Shown here in pieces: positions 57,146 through 64,000 of a stretch of DNA of 64,000 nt. Where the stretch lies: contig WHVD01000139.1 of the NCBI GenBank assembly GCA_015178975.1, positions 124,001-188,000 on the forward strand, written 5' to 3'. A model generated the notes under the pieces. The model saw nothing but the letters and a program-made list of their open reading frames with translations, had not been told where the DNA came from and ran no database searches. The stretch's first letter is position 1. Each line of letters starts with the position of its first letter. A program made the position numbers and the translations under genes. This DNA comes from Hysterangium stoloniferum (taxonomy: Eukaryota; Basidiomycota; Agaricomycetes; Hysterangiales; Hysterangiaceae).

Positions 57146-57789
57146 TGTGAAGAGTCGATAGATTCTGACCATTCAATATACAAAGTATATAGCGTTTATT
57201 CAACTACTACTAGCAGGTATTGACCGTTCAGTATAATACCATAGATTACTAGACTGGCCATACTAGTAAGGAGACACGCAACACGTCACAAGAGCAACTG
57301 TACAGTTGCTCTTGACAGCTAGAATGAAGAATGAAAGAGTTGACCTTCACGGTACAACTCGTAGCTAGACGTAAGATAGATAATCAACGAGAGGTTGAAT
57401 ATCTAAAGTAAAGGGATAATAGCGCGAGTCGACTATAATGTCGACAAGCGCAAAGACCTTAGAGTGGAACTCAACCTTCGCGGTTCGAGTCCAAAGTCTG
57501 TTAGTATGCGAGAGAACACTACCTTTATAGGTAGTTGAGACGTTACCCTTGACACCTCTCGCTATTCGACATCTGGGTCATTTATGAGGTGGTGTCTGTT
57601 GGGTAAAAAGTGTCTATTGTTTGGCGCCGAGAGCGCCCATACGTATACACAAAGCTTTGAACTACAAAATAAGGGTATGCTCGAAATATAGAAAGAATGT
57701 AAATGAAGAAAATAAAAAGTAAATAATAAAGTACTATAATCCAACTATTATTCCTTAGTCCAATTATGCATATATGCATACCCTTCACA
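57146..57789 (-). repeat. Solo LTR-C nested in P, minus strand
   Basis: 644 bp, 5-bp duplication CCAAG at 57141-57145 and 57790-57794. It ends, in plus reading, with the palindrome GCATATATGC and CCCTTCACA. Confidence 0.95.
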
Positions 57790-58019
57790 CCAAGTCTTAC
57801 CGGATATTCCACGGGTTTCTCCGGAAACCTGCTGTGTACGTACCCTAACACATCCCAATCAAGCCCAAAAGTGGTGTTTTTTGGGCATTCAAACAGTACA
57901 AAGCATTTACAGAAAACCTCCTTGGACAAAAAATAAAGAAACTTAGGGATGACAAGGGTGGAGAATAAATGTCAAGGGCATTCATTGAATTCACCAATAA
58001 ACATGGTATCTTGCATCAG

Positions 58020-58647
58020 TGTGAAGAGTGGTAGAAGTTCTAACCGTTCTATATACGAAGAATATCGACCGTTAAAGTACGATACCATGATGTATTGACT
58101 GTCTAAGTCTAATACGGACCGAACGCGTATTGACTACTTAGTTCAATACGGTAGAGAGAAGTAGCTATCTAAAGTAAGGTAGATAGCTAGAACGAATAAG
58201 CAGAATTGACTGGTTAAGTGCGATTCTGGACGACTGCTCGAGTGCAAGTAGAGTAGTTAGAGAGTCAAATAATAGAGTAGCGTGGATGTAGTCCACACGA
58301 GTTGAGATAAGGATTGAGTTTCAACTGATACAGTTCAAAACTCAGTTTGAATGAGTAGCTAAAGCCCGTCTGTGACGGTCGAGACAATACACCAATCACA
58401 ACTTACAGGACACTAACGGGTGTCTGGGTAAGTCGTGGTTGCAGTGTAAAAAGTGTCTGAGTTCTAAACTACAGGCACTAGAATACATAAGTCTGCATGT
58501 GCGCCCACAAGAGTCGATGTACCGCATACATAGGTCGTCGAACTAATTATAGATATAATAAAAGAGAGAAAATAGAAATAATAAAGGAGATATAGTAAGA
58601 GCTCATCCGACTATATTTCCTGAGTGTATTTTGCCATACCTCTCACA
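58020..58647 (-). repeat. Solo LTR-A in Copia integrase
   Basis: 628 bp, 5-bp duplication ATCAG at 58015-58019 and 58648-58652. Confidence 0.96.
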
Positions 58648-59205
58648 ATCAGCATACAGTCCATAATAGATCTCAGCAAAATGGAATGGCAGAGCATGCA
58701 AACAGGACATTATCAGAAGGAATTACAACCATGCTAACAGATTCTGAACTACCCAAGAACTTCTGGGAATACTGCCTGGCTGCATTTGTACACATCTGGA
58801 ACCACTGTCCATCATCTGCCTTAAAGGACAAAACACCATACATGAAATTTGGCACAAAAGGAAACCAGATATCAGTCACATCAGAGTTTGGGGATGCATT
58901 GCATATATGCACATTTAAAAGGACAAACAACCAAGCTTGGGATCTCACATGGAAAAATGCATCTTTATTGGGTATCCTGAAGGATATAAGGGATGGTTAT
59001 TCTATGTATAACCCAGTGACAAGAAGGATAGTGATCACTGAATGAGCTGAATTTGATGAACGATACACATGGAAACACCAACCACCACAAGTTCCAGATA
59101 CTGGTGGGAAGGATGAATCAAGTACTAGGGATTATCCCCCAGGGGCTCCAGTTGTTGAAGAAGAAGATAATCCACCAACTGACTTACCAACTGCCTCTGT
59201 GGAGG

Positions 59206-59410
59206 ATCATGAATTCCCTACACCTGAATCTGAAAACAATGGTGTCACACCATCCCCCCAGATCACAGATAATGAGGAGGAAGAAGATAATAGACCAATT
59301 GCCATTCATCATGAATTCCCTGCACCTGAATCTGAAGACAATGCTGCCACACCATCCCCCCAGATCACAGATAATGAGGAGGAGGAAGATAACAGACCAA
59401 TTGCTATTCA
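59206..59410 (+). repeat. Tandem duplication in the Copia integrase-RT linker
   Basis: Two copies of a ~110-bp unit encoding an acidic stretch (PSPQITDNEEEEDNRPIAI, with EFPTPES or EFPAPES before it). Confidence 0.85.
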
Positions 59411-61131
59411 AATACCTTCACGCATTATAAAACCTCCTAATGAATGGTGGAAAACTTGGGAACCCAATCCTACCACTTCTGACAGTACTGATGAAATGTA
59501 ATTGGAGGAGGCATATGTGTCAATTATTTCTGAACCAAGGGCATTTACAGAGGCAATAAATGGTCCACAGGCAAGACAATGGAGAGAGGCAGCCTTGGAG
59601 GAAATGAACACACATATTAGCAATGGAACCTGGACCTTAATGAAACTACCACCAGGAAAGAAAGCTATAGGATCAAAATGGGTTTTCAAGGTGAAACGAA
59701 AGGCAGATGGATCAATAGAACACTTCAAGTCATGATTGGTTGCTAAAGAATACAACCAGAGACTAGGATTTGACTATACAGAGATTTTTGCCCCAACAAT
59801 GCACCATGCTACTATTTGTCTAGTATTAGCACTGGCTGCAGCAGAAGGCCTCCACCTCCGATCAGTTGACATATCACATGCATTCATCAACAGTGATATT
59901 GATACAGAAATATACATGGTCCAGCTGGAAGGATTTCATCAAGGAGACCCAGATACAGCATATAGACTAGACAAGTCACTCTATGGACTCAAGCAGGCAA
60001 GCAATCTCTGGAGCAAACACCTGCAGAGTGTACTAGAGAAAATGGACTTCAAGCAGATTTATTCTGATCCATCAGTCTATATCTATCAATGAGATGGAAT
60101 CAAAGTCATTGTTCCAATATTTGTAGATGACATCACCCTTGCAGGACTATCCAAAAAAGTCCTGGATGATTTTGTAGCTGAGTTAGCTACACACTTCAAA
60201 CTCAGGGATCTAGGACCTACATCTTTCCTATTAGGCATTGAAATCACACGAGATTGAGAAAAGCGAACTATCTCTCTATCACAACACCAGTACATCTTGA
60301 ACAAATTACAGGAATTTGGAATGTCAAACTGTTATGCAGTGGGTACACCCATGGATCCAGGGGCAAAACTATCATCAGACCAATCACTCAAAACCATGGA
60401 GGAACAGAATGAAATACATGACATTCCCTACATGAATGCAGTTGGGTCCATGATGTATTTAGCCACCACCACCCATCCCGACATTGCATACACTACAGGA
60501 GTATTGGCTCGGTTTAACTCAAACCCTGGTATGGCACACTGGAAGGCTGTCAAACACCTACTGTGATATTTGAAGGGAACTATGGATATGAAACTTACAT
60601 ATGGTCCAGATCCCTCAAATCTTGACCTATTTGTTGGCTTCAGTGATGCTAGTTATGGTGGAGACAAGGACAGTGGGAAATCAATAACAGGCTATATAAT
60701 CAAAGTAGGATCAGGAGCAGTATGTTGGAGTAGCAAGCTACAACCAATTGTAACACTATCAACCACAGAAGCTGAATATGTTGCAGCAGTTGCAGCAGGA
60801 AAGGAGATCTGTTGGATGCAGAATCTATCAAAGGAATTGGGATACAAGGCACCATGTCTATCAAAACTCTTCATTGACAACCAGTCAGCACTAACTATAG
60901 CCAAGAACCCAGAACATCATGGATGAATGAAACATCTGGACTTATGCTACTACTGGTTACATGACATAGTAGAAAAGGAATTAATCAATCCCATCTATCT
61001 ACAAACAGATGAAATGCCAACAGATATCCTAACCAAAGCATTACCAAAACCAAAGGTGGAGAAGTTTAGAGCTATGATGGGATTAGGAAACTGAACAGAT
61101 ATGGGATTAAAAAGGTGTTTCATCAAAGGGG

Positions 61132-61342
61132 TGTATTGGAATTGGTGATGAAACCACCCATTTCTTAGAGGCAGTTCACCCATTTCCTTACTTTTTCATA
61201 GGAGGATGTTAATTGTGGACCATGTTTTCTGAGGTTAATGCATGCCAGAACCAGTGTACACCTAAACTAGCATTCTACCTATCATGTCAGAAGGTGATTC
61301 ACTAACTAACACATTGATTGACAAACAAGTACTATTATTACA
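61132..61342 (+). repeat. 3' LTR of the Copia element
   Basis: About 211 bp from TGTATTGGAATTGG to TATTATTACA, preceded by the polypurine tract AAAGGGG. Its first ~30 bases match the 5' LTR piece at 53070. Confidence 0.75.
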
Positions 61343-61717
61343 AATGGATTTCATAGTGGTGGTAAGGAGTCAAGGAGATGAATGAACAAAGTTCAACATG
61401 CCAAATTGATACAAATAAGGTCATATGACATGTTGATGATTCATATGACCCATTTCTACCTTATACTAGTGTGTAACATTGAAAATCAGAGAAAATAATA
61501 GAGGGTCAAAAAACTACCCCAATGAGTGATTATTTTGTTTGATTTATTGAGCAATGGGTTTTGATTGGAATCACATAATTTCTTAAGTTGGTAGATAGCC
61601 AACATGTTCTAGTATATCATGTGAATTTTTCAGAATTTTTGCTGATATCATTTCTTCACATAATATCAATCTTTTTAAAATGCACAAACATTGGGGCAGT
61701 TTTTTGACCCACTGAAG
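61343..61717 (-). mobile_element. Second Tc1: terminal repeat, leader and first codons
   Basis: Reverse complement of 8695-9061. It runs from the end TTTTTTGACCCACTG at 61717, through the 213-bp terminal repeat (about 61505-61717) and the leader, to ATG AAA TCC AT at the Copia boundary. Transposase coding resumes across the Copia element at 53069. The outer flank lacks the TA expected. Confidence 0.8.
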
Positions 61718-61916
61718 CTGGAAGCACATATCAAAATTGGGAAAAGCATGACTCACCAACACCACAGAACTGCCACCACCTGCCTCAAAACACCATACAC
61801 CATCTACATCCACCTGACCCCTCTTTCAGCAACCTGTTTAATGCCCACAACTGTCACTTCTCAACACACACTGGCCCCCCTGTTTAACAGACCCAAGCTG
61901 CAAAGTGTCCTCTCAT
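61718..61916. other. Flank without recognised gene
   Basis: About 200 bp, C/A-rich, between Tc1 and the P repeat. No open frame of note. Confidence 0.4.
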
Positions 61917-62728
61917 TGTTAAGGTGTATACACAGAAGGTTTCCAGAGAAACCTGCGGGAAAGCCAGTAGGACTTGGCTTCAGCTTATAGGCTGCACCCT
62001 CGCGAGATCGTCTTGTCCAATTTCAAATGGGTGGACGGGAATCCTGGGAAGTCTGGATGGGGTTTGTGGGTTGAGGGGTTGGGGAGTTGAGATACATAGA
62101 TAAGTCAGAGGTCGAGTGATAGATGGGTTGGAGCCTATAGGCTCCAATGAGTAAGAGCGGTGTGTTTCAAAGAGGAATTTAGAGTGGAAAATATACTAAG
62201 ATTACTGGGGAGAATCTAAGCTGATTTTCTGACTGGATTGTATGTACAACATCTGCCAGACTATATAGATTGTGGAATGAATGTCATACCAAACCCAGTA
62301 TAATGAAAACTAAACTAGCAAACATAAAATGAGATAAATAAACACCAAACTTGGTATTAGGAATGGGATGGAACAGAGTGGAGTCCAAATTGTGACAGGT
62401 CATAAAACCATAACGGGAATGGGGCAGGAGTGGAGTCCAAATTGCAGGTCATTTGACTATAACAGGAATGGGGCTCAGTTAGAGGGCTGACAGGTTTTCT
62501 GAGTGGGGTCCAGTGACTGATGCATGGGACAGGGTCAGAGATACATAGACAGGGGCAGAGTCCAGTGGGTATTCCAGTGACTGTTACATGAATTAATAGA
62601 GGTTGAATGTGGACAGGTCTAACATATGGAGTCCAGTGGGAATTCTGGTAAACTGACAATTGGTACATATAGAGTGCAGGTGCATATAAGTTAGTGCCCA
62701 GAGTCTGGCAGGAATTCCAGTTGTAACA
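61917..62728 (-). repeat. P repeat, copy 2, complete
   Basis: 812 bp, TGTTAAGGTG to TTGTAACA on the plus strand, with the 5-bp duplication CTCAT at 61912-61916 and 62729-62733. It gives the reference ends for P. No gene. Confidence 0.92.
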
Positions 62729-62876
62729 CTCATGATCTGTCCATACATATTGATGCTCATCCCACAACTATGACTCACACTGCCCACACTCTCACTCTTA
62801 TCATCATCACAATCCAGTCCCATTTGGTGACCATTGCCATGATTGCTGTGCCACATATTCATACTACTTGCACAAA

Positions 62877-62899
62877 AAAAAAACAAAACAAAACAAACA
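62877..62899 (+). repeat. Short A-run and CAAAA microsatellite
   Basis: A run of A followed by three to four CAAAA units. Confidence 0.8.
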
Positions 62900-63226
62900 G
62901 ACAAGGATGAGACAAAGAAGACATTGAAGAAAAAACACACACTCTAGTTCACAAATACACCTCATGACACCCTAATCCTGCATCTCTGCTCCTTCTCTTC
63001 TCCATCAAGCTCAACAAGATGAAAAGAAGTCAATTAACTTTACATACCTTTGATTTAGTAGCTGTGTACGAGTAGATTATTAATTGCTGGAGAAGTCAAC
63101 ACGGCACATTGTGATTAGCCCAAAAGGAAACCCCTTATAAGGGTGTCACACCACAGCCCATTTGGGAGGTACACCACAACCTGAATCGGACATGGGAAAC
63201 CACAGGTTTTTCACCATTCGATACTG
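62900..63226. other. Unassigned flank
   Basis: No gene recognised. Apparently single-copy in the window; possibly host sequence next to the duplicated segment. Confidence 0.35.
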
Positions 63227-63590
63227 CAGGATTCATCAAGAATGTGTATCCCAGCACTACTACTGCGGAGCATTCCAGGTCTGACCGGATAGAGCCGTGA
63301 AATCTGGCGGTACGCCCAATCTTTTATTGCACTTGAGCACCGTACACTTGACGTTTCTTTCCAACGTGCTGAAGAACGATAAGAGTGACATGTCACCTGG
63401 CTTTTCCTGCCGTCACTTCCCACGCCTGTGACTTTTGTCCGTTCATTCATTGTACTCAAAGAAAGTTCACAGGATTCATCAAGAATGTGTATCTCAGCAC
63501 TACTACTGCGGCCCATTCCAGGTCTGACCGGATAGACCCGTGAAGTCTCGCGGTACGCCCAATCTTTCATTGCACTTGAGCACTGTACAC
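63227..63590. repeat. 243-bp-period tandem duplication
   Basis: The ~120-bp block starting CAGGATTCATCAAGAATG at 63227 recurs at 63470 with a spacing of 243 bp (81 codons). A minus-strand frame of 119 codons (63211-63570) stays open through both copies (KDWAYRETSRVYPVRPG and KDWAYRQISRLYPVRPG). A related frame is seen antisense in the 52217 copy. No family recognised. Confidence 0.6.
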
Positions 63591-63889
63591 GTTAGTTGAC
63601 GTTTCTTTTCAACGTAGTACAATTTCCTTTACGTGACCCTCGGAAGAACAACGCGTTCCCTCCAGCAACCTGCTTACCTTTTATTAGCAGACATTATGGA
63701 ATTCGATGGTCAGCTGCTGTTGGCAGCGGGCCGATAAATTTTTTTTGCAAGTTATTGCATAACATCATCTTTGCCTCCGTCTTGCGACTTATCACCCATA
63801 GCCGTCAGTTATTCACGTACCCCATACTCTGCTATGAGCTCAATGTGAAGTGGTGTGCCAATAGAACTTGAGGACAGTGGCGGAGAGGC
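63372..63889. repeat. Duplicated segment, CpG-rich copy
   Basis: Partner of 52217-52726, with about 25 CpG by hand count, so probably nearer the unmutated state. Confidence 0.8.
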
Positions 63890-64000
63890 TGATATTCTAG
63901 GATGCGACTGATACGCCAAATTGGAGTTGCTCAATCTCCCAAGCTTCCACAACCGCCTCTTTTCAAACGTGCTGACCACGTGCTTAGAAAGGGATTATGA
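63890..64000. other. Window end, nothing recognised
   Basis: About 110 bp with no recognised feature. Confidence 0.4.

Larger units (their letters stand above)
55235..57851 (+). repeat. P repeat, copy 1, in Copia integrase
   Basis: Starts TATTATGACCAG (TGTTA in P2 complement) and ends CCCTAACA, with the 5-bp duplication CATCC at 55230-55234 and 57852-57856. About 840 bp remain after removing the nested LTR-C, LTR-D and LTR-C copies. Confidence 0.85.
54358..60960 (+). pseudogene. gag end and pol of the Copia element
   Basis: Parts: gag end near 54358-54500 (FDCPKPRNK); protease near 54535 (DTGATSHM); pre-integrase motif near 54940 (LWHRQLGHHHY); integrase at about 55020-55234, 57857-58014 and 58653-59045; RT about 59502-60300 (SKWVFKVKRKADGS, SLYGLKQAS, FVDDITLAG); RNase H about 60620-60960 (FSDASYGGDKDS, STTEAEYVAA). 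Broken. Confidence 0.87.
53070..61342 (+). mobile_element. Copia (Ty1-type) element inside a Tc1 transposon
   Basis: Plus-strand Copia element. A 5' LTR piece lies at 53070-53111 (TGTATTGGAATTGG). The rest of that LTR, the primer site and the start of gag are lost where a mosaic LTR sits. Then come gag end, protease, integrase, RT, RNase H, polypurine tract AAAGGGG and 3' LTR 61132-61342. Order PR-IN-RT-RH is diagnostic of Copia. Insertions: mosaic LTR with LTR-C, P repeat with three LTRs, and LTR-A. Broken in several places. Confidence 0.85.

Noticed and set aside
61132-61500. Copia 3' LTR extending to the Tc1 terminal repeat
   Set aside because: Bases 61343-61505 match the Tc1 leader at 8908-9061 in reverse, so the Copia LTR ends near 61342.
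1-64000. tRNA, rRNA or intact host genes
   Set aside because: I looked for tRNA-like A and B boxes, rRNA stretches and long uninterrupted non-transposon frames by eye and found none I could support.

Overview
The window is a deep nest of transposable elements from what looks like a basidiomycete, probably an Agaricomycete with a repeat-rich genome. Evidence: Ty3/gypsy chromoviruses, a Copia element, Tc1/mariner transposons, a Crypton-type tyrosine-recombinase gene with short GT-AG introns, a membrane-protein family I associate with mushrooms, and a SesB-like hydrolase fragment. I cannot name the species. I see no intact host gene, no rRNA or tRNA gene and no CRISPR array.

Family labels used here are mine, not database names: LTR-A (~630 bp, gypsy A, B and E), LTR-B (~474 bp, element D), LTR-C (~640 bp), LTR-D (~485 bp), P (~810-1020 bp), T (~1.36 kb) and L (~2.6 kb). 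All begin TG, end CA and make 5-bp target duplications (TSDs).

Layout. 1-7779: minus-strand gypsy A, leaving the window at base 1, with a solo LTR-A inside. 7780-8560: tail of an L repeat into which gypsy A inserted. 8561-21143: an LTR-A copy split by a 12.3-kb Tc1 transposon (8695-20973). Inside that Tc1, a T repeat sits at the third transposase codon. The T repeat carries a 6.3-kb Crypton-like insert (9526-15825), and the Tc1 right terminal repeat carries an L repeat. 21144-22067: a tyrosine-recombinase relic. 22073-23096: P repeat. 23250-41742: minus-strand gypsy B, interrupted by the gag-only element D (24224-29271), a T repeat and an LTR-C. 41743-47715: T and L fragments and plus-strand gypsy C. 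47716-51377: T repeat and the gag half of gypsy E. 51404-53069: Tc1 pieces, a SesB-like exon and a duplicated segment. 53070-61342: a Copia element, heavily interrupted, itself inside a second Tc1. 61343-64000: the end of that Tc1, a P repeat and the partner of the duplicated segment.

The most unusual signal is structural. LTR-A, -B and -C are built from trains of short hairpins with one shared plan: a variable arm, a single bulged base, a three-base inner stem (ACC/GGT, ACT/AGT or CTG/CAG), a 3-5-base loop, and the matching arm. The same plan recurs inside elements D and C, with paired compensatory changes. Hybrid LTRs switch family just after a second conserved hairpin, as expected from strand transfer between co-packaged RNAs.

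LTR elements are described as fossils: only parts, ends, nesting and approximate state are given.
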